This document shows positions 51,237 to 59,787 of a stretch of 64,000 nt of DNA, one piece after another. A program made the position numbers and the translations under genes. Source of the stretch: Flavobacterium lipolyticum. GTDB lineage: Bacteria > Bacteroidota > Bacteroidia > Flavobacteriales > Flavobacteriaceae. How positions within the stretch are numbered: position 1 is the first letter of the stretch; each line of letters opens with the position of its first letter. A model generated the notes under the pieces. It was not told the origin of the DNA. It saw only the letters and a program-made list of their open reading frames with translations, and did not search any database. The stretch covers positions 62,001 to 126,000 of the forward strand of contig NZ_JAJJMN010000001.1 of assembly GCF_020905335.1 (NCBI RefSeq), in the 5' to 3' direction.

Positions 51237-52112
51237 ATGAAATCAAAACCATTTAAACTAGCTTTTACTGCTCTTACGGCAATCCTATTTTTTGCAGGCT
51301 GTAGCAATGACAAAGACAACGATACGATTAGTCCGGAAGCCAAAAAAGAAATTGCACTTTCCACAAGTACCACATTAGGTTCTTATCTTTCTGATAAAGA
51401 TGGAAAATCTTTATATTTTTTCACAACAGACGCCAAGGGGCAAGCCTCGTGTACAGGCGGATGCGAAGCTGTGTGGCCTCCATTTTATATAGACAATTTA
51501 ACTGCTGAAAAATTAAGTAGCGGATTAACACTCTCTGATTTTGCTACCATAACCACCACATCGGGTAAAAAACAGCTGACTTACAAAGGATGGCCATTGT
51601 ATTACTATGCGCCAAGTGTAAACGGAACTAATACACCCGAAACTGCCGGACAAACAACAGGAGATGGTGTTGGCGGTGTTTGGTTTATAGCCAAACCGGA
51701 CTATTCGATTATGTTAGTCAGAAGTCAGCTTCTGGGACATGACGGAAAAAACTACAAATCTGATTACACTGTTGGTGATGGCCTTACAACGTACTTTACA
51801 GACGCAAAAGGACTGACGCTGTATACTTTTAAGAATGATAATTTCAAGAAAAACAATTTTACAAAAGCAGATTTTTCAAACAATGCCGTTTGGCCTATCT
51901 ATGAAACAGACAAAATAGTCGTTCCTTCTACTCTTGACAAATCAAAATTTTCTGTCATTACGGTATTTGGCAAATCTCAATTGGTTTACAACGGTTGGCC
52001 TTTGTATTATTTTGGTCAAGATGCTAACGTAAGAGGCGCCAATAAAGGAATTAGTTTTCCAAGTCCTGCTGTTTGGCCAGTACCCGTAAAAGATTCGCCG
52101 CTTGCGATCTAA
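51237..52112 (+). CDS. COG4315-type (Lipoprotein_15) secreted repeat lipoprotein
   Basis: This 291-aa protein has a lipobox at Cys22 (ILFFAGC). It carries repeats typical of the family: DKDGKSLYFF with CTGGC and VWPPF, then LTYKGWPLYYY; a second set has DAKGLTLYTF, VWPIY and LVYNGWPLYYF. These WPLY repeats are of unknown function and often occur with redox and cytochrome genes. Here a cytochrome c and YceI follow in the same cluster, and P3 links it to the ECF regulon. Confidence 0.88.
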   Translation: MKSKPFKLAFTALTAILFFAGCSNDKDNDTISPEAKKEIALSTSTTLGSYLSDKDGKSLYFFTTDAKGQASCTGGCEAVWPPFYIDNLTAEKLSSGLTLSDFATITTTSGKKQLTYKGWPLYYYAPSVNGTNTPETAGQTTGDGVGGVWFIAKPDYSIMLVRSQLLGHDGKNYKSDYTVGDGLTTYFTDAKGLTLYTFKNDNFKKNNFTKADFSNNAVWPIYETDKIVVPSTLDKSKFSVITVFGKSQLVYNGWPLYYFGQDANVRGANKGISFPSPAVWPVPVKDSPLAI

Positions 52113-52167
52113 GAAACATACTATTTCTATCCAATTCATTTATACGCTCACTTAGCCTGCTATTATT

Positions 52168-52208
52168 CAAGTTAGTTCAACTTTCGGTTGGGCTAACTTG
52201 ATTTTTTA
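52168..52208 (+). terminator. Terminator after COG4315 lipoprotein gene
   Basis: CAAGTTAG and CTAACTTG close a stem that is extended inside by CAAC/GTTG, followed by ATTTTTTA. Confidence 0.88.
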
Positions 52209-52325
52209 CCTTTTCTCCAACCTTACAACAACTAAAGAGCCTAGGCCTTAAAACCTCATCCTCACACTATTACTAACCGAATTTTAAAAAATATCGTACT
52301 TTTTTTTAAAAATATCGCTTTTAAA

Positions 52326-52354
52326 GTAGGGTAATCCGCATTAAAGCTGTTTTA
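52326..52354 (+). promoter_or_regulatory. Candidate ECF promoter P4 (to OB-fold gene and downstream operon)
   Basis: GTAGGGTAA, 14 bases, then GTTTTA. It is 31 bases before the ATG at 52386. Confidence 0.72.
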
Positions 52355-52385
52355 CTACTGAACCCTATCAAAAAAAGAATAAAAA

Positions 52386-52781
52386 ATGAACCCAAAAAAA
52401 ATCGCATTTGCAATTACAGCCTTGTTAGTATTGATTTCGACAGGCCTCTATTTTTATTACGGTTTTCTCTTCAAGGAAGCACGCAATATAGAATCTGAAA
52501 TACCTGAGTTTAGCATAACAACAGCAAAATTGCTTGATGATTATAACTCAAATACAGAAAAAGCAGATTCATTATATCTCAATAAAACGATAGAAATAAC
52601 CGGAAAAGTAACCAAAGAAACCGATTCTGCCGTGATACTTGAAAACAACATTTTTTGCCTGTTAACCCAAAAAACAAAAGACAAATTATTGAACAGTAAA
52701 GTAACCGTTAAAGGCAAATGCATTGGCTTTGATGAATTATTTCAAGAAGTCAAACTAGACCAATGCACCATTAATCAATAA
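52386..52781 (+). CDS. Membrane-anchored OB-fold (tRNA_anti-like) protein
   Basis: This 131-aa protein has an N-terminal anchor (about 5-26). The rest looks like an OB fold with the KTIEITGKVTKETDSAVILENN strand pattern and VTVKGKCIGFD, as in the tRNA_anti-like family of Bacteroidota. The ligand is unknown. It starts just after P4 and leads a run of four closely spaced genes. Confidence 0.75.
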   Translation: MNPKKIAFAITALLVLISTGLYFYYGFLFKEARNIESEIPEFSITTAKLLDDYNSNTEKADSLYLNKTIEITGKVTKETDSAVILENNIFCLLTQKTKDKLLNSKVTVKGKCIGFDELFQEVKLDQCTINQ

Positions 52782-52797
52782 ATCAATTCCTCCATTT

Positions 52798-53640
52798 ATG
52801 AAAAAAATTTTAGTCCCAATCTGCTTCTTCCTGGCTACTATAGCCTATTCGCAAGATGATTTACTAAACAGCCTTGACTCTGCTCAGGTACAAAAAAACT
52901 TTTCTACAGCAACGTTTAAAGCCTTGCAGCTGGTGACCTTACAGACCACAAAAATGCCTGCAAAAAAAGAGTTCTATTTTGTAGTCTCACACCGTTTTGG
53001 CACTGTTAAAGATGGTTTTGACAGTTTTTTTGGCCTTGATAATGCCACCACAAAACTTGGCGGTATTTATGGTGTTACCGATTGGCTATCCGTAAGCCTG
53101 TCCAGACATACCTTAAATAAATTATATGAAACAGGAGTGAAATACCGAATGATGAGACAAAGCGACAGCTTTCCTTTAGACATTGTTAGCTACAGTGTTG
53201 CGGATATCAATACATTTTTGGAAAAAGATCAATATCCTGGTTTAGAATTTAAGCACCGTATGACTTATGTACAACAATTACTAATATCTAGAAAAGTTAG
53301 CGAAAAACTATCCTTAGAACTAGTACCCTCATTTGTGCATAGAAATCTTTACAATCCAGACTTAGAAAGAGACAACCAATTTTCTTTTGGCGGTGGCGGA
53401 CGTTACAAAATCACTAAAAGATTGTCTGTCAATTTAGAATACATGCACAATTTTAATAAACCTAATTTTTATGAAAACCCACTGTCCGTTGGTCTCGATG
53501 TCGAAACCGGAGGGCATGTATTTCAATTAATTTTCACCAATTCACAAGCTATGAGCGAAAGCGGATACCTTACTAATGCCGCCGGAAACTGGGGGAAAGG
53601 AGATTTCTTTTTCGGATTTAACTTATACAGAGTATTTTAA
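52798..53640 (+). CDS. DUF5777 family beta-barrel protein
   Basis: This 280-aa protein has a signal peptide (MKKILVPICFFLATIAYS). Alternating aromatic strands and features such as SHRFGTVKDGFDSFFGLDNA are typical of DUF5777, outer-membrane barrels often next to cytochrome c and YceI genes. It starts 16 bases after the OB-fold gene. It may be a porin-like outer-membrane component of the redox cluster. Confidence 0.82.
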   Translation: MKKILVPICFFLATIAYSQDDLLNSLDSAQVQKNFSTATFKALQLVTLQTTKMPAKKEFYFVVSHRFGTVKDGFDSFFGLDNATTKLGGIYGVTDWLSVSLSRHTLNKLYETGVKYRMMRQSDSFPLDIVSYSVADINTFLEKDQYPGLEFKHRMTYVQQLLISRKVSEKLSLELVPSFVHRNLYNPDLERDNQFSFGGGGRYKITKRLSVNLEYMHNFNKPNFYENPLSVGLDVETGGHVFQLIFTNSQAMSESGYLTNAAGNWGKGDFFFGFNLYRVF

Positions 53641-53660
53641 TAACTATAAACAAGCAAACC

Positions 53661-54056
53661 ATGAAAAAAACATTAGCATTTACAATTTTAGCAGCTGCAC
53701 TAACATTTACAAGCTGCAGTGATTCTGATACTTACCAAGATATAGAAACTCCTCCGGTTACAGATAATCCTACTCCGGGACCTGAAACACCAACCACTGC
53801 AATTAGTTATTCTAAAAATGTAAAAGCAATTATTGATGCCAATTGCGTAGGCTGTCATCAAAGCGGAAGATCTGCAGGTTTCAGACCATTGACCACTTAT
53901 GCCGAAGTAAAAACAGCCACTGAAGGTGCCGGTTTACTGAACCGAATTCAACTACAAAACGGTCAGCAAGGAATTATGCCTCAGGCAGGAAGAATGTCTC
54001 AGACCAATATCGATTTGATTGTGAAATGGAATACAGACGGACTAAAAGAAAATTAA
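53661..54056 (+). CDS. Cytochrome c-like lipoprotein
   Basis: This 131-aa protein has a lipobox (LTFTSC, Cys19), a Thr/Pro-rich linker at about 30-47, and a single heme motif CVGCH (62-66). A distal Met, likely in GIMPQAGRM, completes the heme site. It would pass electrons in the periplasm. It sits between the DUF5777 barrel and YceI genes, about 20 bases after the former. Confidence 0.88.
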   Translation: MKKTLAFTILAAALTFTSCSDSDTYQDIETPPVTDNPTPGPETPTTAISYSKNVKAIIDANCVGCHQSGRSAGFRPLTTYAEVKTATEGAGLLNRIQLQNGQQGIMPQAGRMSQTNIDLIVKWNTDGLKEN

Positions 54057-54061
54057 TTATT

Positions 54062-54616
54062 ATGAAAAAATCGTTTCTTAATTTCTTTATAGTACTGTTG
54101 ACTATTTTGATAAACACAGATGGATTTGCACAAAAAGTAATCACAAAAACAGGTACTATAAAATTTCAGGCTACTATGCCTACCTATGAAGAAGTTGCTG
54201 CTGAAAATAAAAGCGTGTCTGCAATTTTGGATCAATCTACAGGAGATTTCGCAGCTCTGGCTCTGATAAAAGGTTTCCGATTTAAGGTTGCTTTAATGGA
54301 GGAACATTTCAACGAAAATTATATGGAGTCTGAAAAGTTTTCAAAAGCAACTTTAAAAGGCAAATTAGAAGATTTTGACAGTTCTAAAATTACCAATACC
54401 CCTAAAAATTTTACCCTAAAAGGCGATCTTACCATTCATGGAAAAACAAAACCTATAACAGTAAGCATCAAAATATCCAAAGCAGCCAATGGTCTTAGTA
54501 CCGTAGGTTCATTTGAAGTCAAACCTGAAGATTTTGATATCGAAATACCAAATCTAGTCAGAAAGAAAATTGCCGACAAAATTAAGATTAGTTACAATTT
54601 TTTATTAGTTAAATAA
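54062..54616 (+). CDS. YceI family periplasmic protein
   Basis: This is about 184 aa. ATG at 54062 is preferred over one at 54026 that overlaps the cytochrome gene, because it opens a signal peptide (MKKSFLNFFIVLLTILINTD). The lipocalin-like YceI barrel includes FEVKPEDFDIEIP near the C-terminus. YceI proteins bind isoprenoid quinones or similar lipids in the periplasm. The start lies five bases after the cytochrome stop. Confidence 0.88.
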   Translation: MKKSFLNFFIVLLTILINTDGFAQKVITKTGTIKFQATMPTYEEVAAENKSVSAILDQSTGDFAALALIKGFRFKVALMEEHFNENYMESEKFSKATLKGKLEDFDSSKITNTPKNFTLKGDLTIHGKTKPITVSIKISKAANGLSTVGSFEVKPEDFDIEIPNLVRKKIADKIKISYNFLLVK

Positions 54617-54724
54617 TCCATTGTAAAAGATCAGGCTTAATTGGTAAGTAGAATTCCCCAATTCAACATTAACCAGCCCAATCACTTTTTACTTTAAAAG
54701 ATTATTAAACATGACTATTGATTA

Positions 54725-54752
54725 GAGGTCAGTTTCATACTTAGCTGGCCTC
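54725..54752 (+). terminator. Terminator after yceI
   Basis: GAGGTCAG and CTGGCCTC form an eight-base stem with a twelve-base loop and a pyrimidine-rich tail. Confidence 0.7.
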
Positions 54753-54779
54753 TTCTTCTATTAACCTAAAAAATTTCAA

Positions 54780-55196
54780 ATGATCTGCAAAAATTATATT
54801 GTTACAGGCGAGGACGTAAACGATCTCATGGTCATGGAGAAGACCGCATACAACTCCTATACACAACGATTACTCTACCGTTTTTTATTTCAAAATGGAT
54901 TTTCAAGAGAAAAGCTAAATTCTTTACAACTCGATTTACAAGAAGGAAAATATGCACTGGTCTGTTATAAAAACCTAATGTTTACGGAACATTTTTTTGT
55001 TGAGATGAAATATTGCTTCATGAATGACAAAATCAATATTAAAAGTTCCTTTTTTAATTCTAAAAACGAATGCTGCGCTGAGCTCATTAAAGAAGTAGAA
55101 TGGTTTGATTCTATTCGTAAAGAAGTCATCACTGCACCCAAAAAGATTCTAAAGCATTTTAATGCGAGTAACCCCGTAAAATTCCGGAATCCATAA
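54780..55196 (+). CDS. Conserved hotdog/thioesterase-like hypothetical protein
   Basis: This 138-aa protein begins MICKNYIVTGEDVNDLMVME. Its order (an N-terminal strand with an Asp-rich turn, a central helix, LLYRFLFQNGFSREKLNSL, then strands with YKNLMFTEHFFVEMKY) resembles 4HBT hotdog thioesterases. The usual catalytic Asp is not certain. It lies after the yceI terminator, so it may be a separate unit. The function is tentative. Confidence 0.6.
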   Translation: MICKNYIVTGEDVNDLMVMEKTAYNSYTQRLLYRFLFQNGFSREKLNSLQLDLQEGKYALVCYKNLMFTEHFFVEMKYCFMNDKINIKSSFFNSKNECCAELIKEVEWFDSIRKEVITAPKKILKHFNASNPVKFRNP

Positions 55197-55281
55197 AAAT
55201 CTGGCTCATTACTTCTGAGTCGCTATTATTCTGCTTTTAATATTATATGAATTTAAAAATCAAAGGCTTGAAAACTCAATA

Positions 55282-55722
55282 TCAGTCCGTTTTTCTACTT
55301 TTTTGATACTCGTTTAAAACAACACCTAAACCCATTAAAAAGAAAAATACGCCAAGACCACCCAAAAGCATTGGGTCTACAATGTAACCGTGAATCCCAT
55401 CAATCTCCGCTTTATTCGGATTAGTTGGATCATACAAAACCTTAACAGAACTTCCTTCCATGTAATTCGGAAGAGAAGACCCTACAGTAGAAGTGAAATC
55501 TATTGGCTCCCCTGATTTTGTAACAAATGAAACATGGGGATAATAGAGTGATCCATTCTTGTTGCCAGCAAGAGGTATCGATTCGATAACTGTACCGTAA
55601 ACAATACTTGCCTTTTCAATAAAATTTAATTTCTGTTGAAAAAGACAAAATGCCCCCACTAATAGAGTCAAACCGGGTATAAAACACACATAAATAACAG
55701 CACGAATTAGTCTTTTATTCAT
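55282..55722 (-). CDS. DUF3592 family membrane protein
   Basis: This is a 146-aa protein with an N-terminal membrane helix (about 8-30), a soluble beta domain with the DUF3592 pattern (YYPHVSFVTKSGEPIDF, VKVLYDPTNPNKAEID), and a C-terminal helix at about 115-137. It probably sits in the inner membrane. The function of the family is unknown. It is convergent with the hotdog-like gene. Confidence 0.85.
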   Translation of the reverse strand: MNKRLIRAVIYVCFIPGLTLLVGAFCLFQQKLNFIEKASIVYGTVIESIPLAGNKNGSLYYPHVSFVTKSGEPIDFTSTVGSSLPNYMEGSSVKVLYDPTNPNKAEIDGIHGYIVDPMLLGGLGVFFFLMGLGVVLNEYQKSRKTD

Positions 55723-56442
55723 AATTTATTTTTGTTATTAAAATTAATGGTTATGTCACATTGCCCTGAAGGTTATTACTAATTGTTTTATCAGAAATGA
55801 CCATAGATTCATTCTCACTAATTCAACATCTTATTTGTATACCACCAATATGGATCAACAAGAAAACCTGTGGATTTATAAAATTAGGCATACGTATTAG
55901 TAAGTCTAAAAAGAATCAGGTTCAAAAGCTGTGGAGTGATAAAAATAGTATTCTCTTTACTGTAAATCACTTTAGGAATGAAAGTAGCAGCCTTTTGCAA
56001 TTTTTTAAAAATTTACATTTTTCTAAAATTTCTTAATTGCAAAAATAATAATTTACAGCTTACCCCATAATAGACAAGTATTTAGAATCTGTTGCTCTGA
56101 AAGAGCTTTAGCAATAACATGGTACGAAGTGCCATGAATACTAATGAGTGCTTCTTTAAGCTCTGTAAGAGCGAAAGCATACCCCAAAAGCACCTATCTT
56201 ATTTTATGACATTTCCGAAAGTTAGCAACTTTTAATCAAGATCTTATGCTTTATTTATGACTGCTTATGCCCCTTCAGGGCATTATGATTCATTATCTAA
56301 ATTTATAGTGCGTTGCACTATTTTTATGCTTTTAGGCTTTCAGCCCTTTTTAAACATTTTAAATATTTAAGTTTCATCATTTTTAGATTACCCCTTGATC
56401 CCATGCAGATCGAGAAAAAAACCAATCTAACACATCATAAAA
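55723..56442. other. Intergenic region with palindromic words, no clear gene
   Basis: About 720 bases. A 79-codon plus frame at 55797-56036 has weak coding character and is not called. 56090-56360 is rich in short palindromes. The rest is AT-rich. Confidence 0.5.
56090..56360. repeat. Cluster of short palindromes
   Basis: Small dyads GCTCTGAAAGAGC, TGGTACGAAGTGCCA, GCCCCTTCAGGGC and AGTGCGTTGCACT, plus GGCTTTCAGCC, follow one another. These words are typical of Flavobacteriia intergenic repeats. Confidence 0.6.
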
Positions 56443-56509
56443 AAAGGATTCGAACCTTCGACCGTCCCGATAAAAATCGGGATGCACTATCAAGCTCAGC
56501 TATCCACGA
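56443..56509 (-). pseudogene. tRNA-Arg-derived pseudo-tRNA, copy E (truncated)
   Basis: Lacks the acceptor 3' end. It has the same CCCGAT/ATCGGG hairpin with eight-base loop. Confidence 0.7.
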
Positions 56510-56554
56510 AAACTATATAAAACAAAAAAACCACTCGATTAGAGTGGCTTTTTG

Positions 56555-56629
56555 TGAACGCAGAAGGATTCGAACCTTCGACCGTCCCGATAAAAATCGG
56601 GATGCACTATCAAGCTCAGTTATCCACGA
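56555..56629 (-). pseudogene. tRNA-Arg-derived pseudo-tRNA, copy F
   Basis: As copy E but complete. The T-arm is intact and the acceptor 5' side is mismatched. Confidence 0.75.
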
Positions 56630-56675
56630 AAACTGTATAAAAACAAAAAAGCCACTCGATTAGAGTGGCTTTTTG

Positions 56676-56749
<74 letters not shown>

Positions 56750-56779
56750 ATTTTCATTAAACTTCCGACAAAGTTCTTG

Positions 56780-56854
56780 TCGGGGTGGCAGGATTCGAAC
56801 CTGCGGCCTCCTGCTCCCAAAGCAGGCGCGATAACCGGGCTACGCTACACCCCG
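56780..56854 (-). tRNA. tRNA-Pro (anticodon TGG)
   Basis: A 75-nt cloverleaf with acceptor CGGGGTG/CACCCCG and anticodon loop TTTGGGA. Confidence 0.95.
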
Positions 56855-56868
56855 AGGCAAAATCTAAG

Positions 56869-56952
56869 CGGAGAGACAGGGACTCGAACCCTGGCGACGG
56901 TTACCCGTCGACAGATTAGCAATCTGCTCCATTACCGCTCTGGCACCTCTCC
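56869..56952 (-). tRNA. tRNA-Ser (anticodon GCT)
   Basis: An 84-nt class II tRNA with a long variable arm, acceptor GGAGAGG, anticodon loop TTGCTAA. Confidence 0.93.
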
Positions 56953-56984
56953 AAGCTCAAGAAACGTGTTCTGTTTTGCGGTTG

Positions 56985-57015
56985 CAAAGGTATAACAACA
57001 TTCCATATCTCACAA
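56985..57015 (-). promoter_or_regulatory. Promoter of the Ser-Pro-Arg tRNA cluster
   Basis: On the minus strand TTG, 20 bases, then TACCTTTG, just upstream of tRNA-Ser. Confidence 0.7.
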
Positions 57016-57136
57016 CTATTTTGAAGCTTTTTTTTAAGTTTTTTCAATCTTTTTTTCAAAACACTTCACAATCAAATAAATAGAATTAACTAAAAATTCA
57101 CATTAAATTTAAAATTCAATCGAATTGAGACAAAAT

Positions 57137-57166
57137 TTGAATTTATTTAAATAAAGAGTAAATTTG
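57137..57166 (+). promoter_or_regulatory. Promoter of the thiolase gene
   Basis: TTG (57137-57139), 19 bases, then TAAATTTG (57159-57166). It ends 25 bases before the ATG. Confidence 0.75.
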
Positions 57167-57191
57167 CTTGATTAACTAATATTAACAGAAA

Positions 57192-58370
57192 ATGAACAAA
57201 AGAGTTGTTATCGTTTCTGCCGTTAGAACACCTATCGGAAGTTTCATGGGAGGTTTATCTACTGTACCTGCCCCTAAATTAGGTGCTGCCGCAATAAAAG
57301 GCGCACTTCAAAAAATTAACCTTGACCCAAAATTAGTTGATGAAGTATTTATGGGTAATGTGGTACAGGCCGGAGTTGGTCAGGCACCAGCACGTCAGGC
57401 TGCACTTTTTGCAGGCTTATCTGAAGAGGTTGCTGCTACCACTGTAAACAAAGTTTGTGCTTCAGGAATGAAAGCTGTTATGTTCGCCGCACAGGCTATC
57501 GCTTGTGGTGATGCCGAAATCGTAGTAGCCGGAGGAATGGAAAACATGAGCTTGATTCCACATTATGTACAGATGCGTAACGGAACTAAATTTGGTCCGG
57601 CTTCTATGCTTGACGGAATGCAGAAAGATGGTTTGACAGATGCTTACGATAACAACGCAATGGGAGTTTGCGCTGATTTATGTGCATCTGAATACAACAT
57701 CAGCCGTGAAGAACAGGATAATTTTGCGATTCAGTCTTACGAAAGAAGTGCAAAAGCCTGGGATGCCGGAAAATTTGATAATGAAATTGTACCAGTAGAG
57801 GTTCCACAAAGACGTGGTGAACCTATTATCGTTTCAAAAGACGAGGAATACACCAATGTAAAACTGGATAAGATCCCTACACTGGGAGCTGTTTTCACTA
57901 AAGACGGGACAGTTACTGCTGCCAATGCTTCTACCATAAACGACGGAGCAGCTGCTTTGGTTTTAATGTCTGAAGAAAAAGCAGCTTCCTTAGGATTAAA
58001 ACCTTTGGCTTACATAAAAGGATACGCTGATGCTGCTCAGGAGCCAAAATGGTTTACCACCAGCCCGGCAAAAGCATTACCGAAAGCTTTAGACAAAGCC
58101 GGAATCTCAGTAAGTGATGTTGATTATTTTGAATTCAACGAAGCATTTGCAGTGGTTGGATTAGCCAATTCAAAAATTCTTAATCTTGACAACGATAAAG
58201 TAAACGTAAACGGTGGAGCTGTTTCCTTAGGCCATCCTCTAGGATGCTCGGGAGCAAGAATCATCGTAACTTTGCTAAGTGTTTTAGAGCAAAACAATGC
58301 CAAAACCGGAGCTGCAGCAATTTGCAACGGCGGTGGAGGTGCTTCGGCAATTGTTATCGAGAGAGCTTAA
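57192..58370 (+). CDS. Acetyl-CoA C-acetyltransferase (thiolase)
   Basis: This 392-aa protein is full length for the family. It has the acylated Cys in NKVCASGMKAV (about residue 89), and near the C-terminus GHPLGCSGARI with His and CNGGGGASA with the second Cys. It condenses two acetyl-CoA or cleaves acetoacetyl-CoA. The NlpC/P60 gene follows 68 bases later. Confidence 0.95.
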   Translation: MNKRVVIVSAVRTPIGSFMGGLSTVPAPKLGAAAIKGALQKINLDPKLVDEVFMGNVVQAGVGQAPARQAALFAGLSEEVAATTVNKVCASGMKAVMFAAQAIACGDAEIVVAGGMENMSLIPHYVQMRNGTKFGPASMLDGMQKDGLTDAYDNNAMGVCADLCASEYNISREEQDNFAIQSYERSAKAWDAGKFDNEIVPVEVPQRRGEPIIVSKDEEYTNVKLDKIPTLGAVFTKDGTVTAANASTINDGAAALVLMSEEKAASLGLKPLAYIKGYADAAQEPKWFTTSPAKALPKALDKAGISVSDVDYFEFNEAFAVVGLANSKILNLDNDKVNVNGGAVSLGHPLGCSGARIIVTLLSVLEQNNAKTGAAAICNGGGGASAIVIERA

Positions 58371-58437
58371 TACTATTCTGTTAGGAGTTATTTGTTTTCC
58401 AGATAACTCCTAATTTTTAACTTATAAATTACCTTAA

Positions 58438-59199
58438 ATGTTCGGAATTTGCAATTTAGCCATAGTACCCGTACGAGCTGAGCCAAGTGACAGAAGTGAA
58501 ATCGTTACTCAACTTTTGTTTGGTGAACATATCGAGATTTTGGAACGTCAAAATCAATGGGCCCGAATAAGAATTCAGTATGACGACTATGAAGGCTGGG
58601 TAGATTCGAAACAATACCAGGTTATTTCGGAAGCAAATTTTAAACAATTAAGCAATGATGCTATCATCTTAAATGCTGACTTGATTGATTACATCACTTC
58701 TGCCAACAATTTATTACTACCCATTCCGCTTGGCGCTTCTTTGTCTTTTTTAAATAACAGTGAAATCAATATCTCCAATTTTGATTTTGAAGGAACCAAA
58801 ACCAGCGGTATCAAACCTAAGAGCGCTATCATAAGTACTGCATTTATGTATTTGAACGCCCCTTATCTTTGGGGAGGTAAAACTCCTTTTGGAATTGACT
58901 GTTCGGGTTTCACTCAAATGGTTTACAAATTAAACGGCTATAAAATTCATCGTGACGCCTCACAACAGGCTCTTGACGGAGAACCCCTGAGTTTTATCGA
59001 AGAAAGCGAAGCCGGCGACCTGGCCTTTTTTGATAACGACGAAGGAAACATTACACATGTTGGTATTATCATGGACAATAATTACATCATTCATGCCAGC
59101 GGTAAAGTTCGCATTGATCGTTTGGATCACTTAGGAATCTACAATCCCGAAACAAACAAACACACTCACAAATTGCGTGTAATTAAGAAGATCATCTAA
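58438..59199 (+). CDS. NlpC/P60 family cell-wall hydrolase (C40) with SH3 region
   Basis: This is a 253-aa protein. Residues about 5-60 form an SH3b-like domain (AEPSDRSEIVTQLLFGE, YEGWVDSKQY). The NlpC/P60 domain has the catalytic Cys155 in FGIDCSGFTQ, His207 in NITHVGII and His219 in YIIHASG. It would cut the D-Glu to diamino-acid bond of wall peptides. No clear signal peptide is seen, so it may act on imported muropeptides or the start may be incomplete. Confidence 0.9.
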   Translation: MFGICNLAIVPVRAEPSDRSEIVTQLLFGEHIEILERQNQWARIRIQYDDYEGWVDSKQYQVISEANFKQLSNDAIILNADLIDYITSANNLLLPIPLGASLSFLNNSEINISNFDFEGTKTSGIKPKSAIISTAFMYLNAPYLWGGKTPFGIDCSGFTQMVYKLNGYKIHRDASQQALDGEPLSFIEESEAGDLAFFDNDEGNITHVGIIMDNNYIIHASGKVRIDRLDHLGIYNPETNKHTHKLRVIKKII

Positions 59200-59245
59200 C
59201 TCTACCCTTGCAAATCGGGATTTTTTTCTTCGAACTTTGATATGA

Positions 59246-59261
59246 ACAACAAAATTGTTGT
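59246..59261 (+). promoter_or_regulatory. Candidate operator of the Xre-RES operon
   Basis: ACAACA-AAAT-TGTTGT is a palindrome with a two-base centre. It lies between a TTG at 59237 and a -7-like TATCTTTA at 59261, so a bound Xre antitoxin would block the promoter. Confidence 0.5.
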
Positions 59262-59286
59262 ATCTTTATAGCAAAATAGTTGTATC

Positions 59287-59787
59287 ATGGAAAAGATAAA
59301 ACAAAATACAGAACCTTTTGATACTAAGAGAAGCATTCGAAATGCTTCCGGGAAAGTAATTTCTATTAAAAGATCAACTCTAAGTTCTGACGGGAAAGAA
59401 TACAGCTGGAGCAACAAAATGGAACGCGTTGGAGTTATCCGATCCGGTATTCCTTATGATTCCATTGAAGTCATTAGCAGGCGACTAAACAACCCTGTAA
59501 AATCTATGCTGGCAATTGTGGGAATTCCTCAAACCACTTACAATAAGAAAAAAAGCGAGCATTTACTTTTAGACAGCAGAGACAGTGAATTGGTTATTTT
59601 AATCAATGAACTGATCGATTACGGCCTGGAAGTTTTCAATAATGAAGAAGAAAAATTCCAAAGGTGGCTTAAAAAGCCTAATTTATCTATTGGCGGAAGC
59701 ACTCCTGAGAACATGCTGGACACTGTAACCGGAATTAACGAGGTGAAATTTAGTTTAAACCGATTAGAGTACGGAAACTTAGCTTAA
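59287..59787 (+). CDS. Xre-family antitoxin (MbcA/ParS-like, DUF2384)
   Basis: This is a 166-aa protein. An N-terminal HTH-like region (about 50-100) is followed by the toxin-binding DUF2384 domain (about 110-166, with LINELIDYGLEVFNNEEEKF, WLKKPNLSIGGSTPENML). It neutralises the RES toxin next to it and usually represses its own promoter. The stop codon TAA overlaps the toxin's ATG by one base. Confidence 0.92.
   Translation: MEKIKQNTEPFDTKRSIRNASGKVISIKRSTLSSDGKEYSWSNKMERVGVIRSGIPYDSIEVISRRLNNPVKSMLAIVGIPQTTYNKKKSEHLLLDSRDSELVILINELIDYGLEVFNNEEEKFQRWLKKPNLSIGGSTPENMLDTVTGINEVKFSLNRLEYGNLA

Larger units (their letters stand above)
56443..56675 (-). repeat. Second tRNA-Arg-derived array with terminators
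   Basis: Two units with a spacing of about 121 bases precede the second tRNA-Arg. They share the 38-kb array's sequence and terminator stem. The D-loop words differ (CAAGCTCAG on plus). Confidence 0.85.

Noticed and set aside
55797..56036. 79-codon plus-strand frame
   Set aside because: Weak composition, no signal or motif, and the sequence continues into palindromic intergenic repeats.
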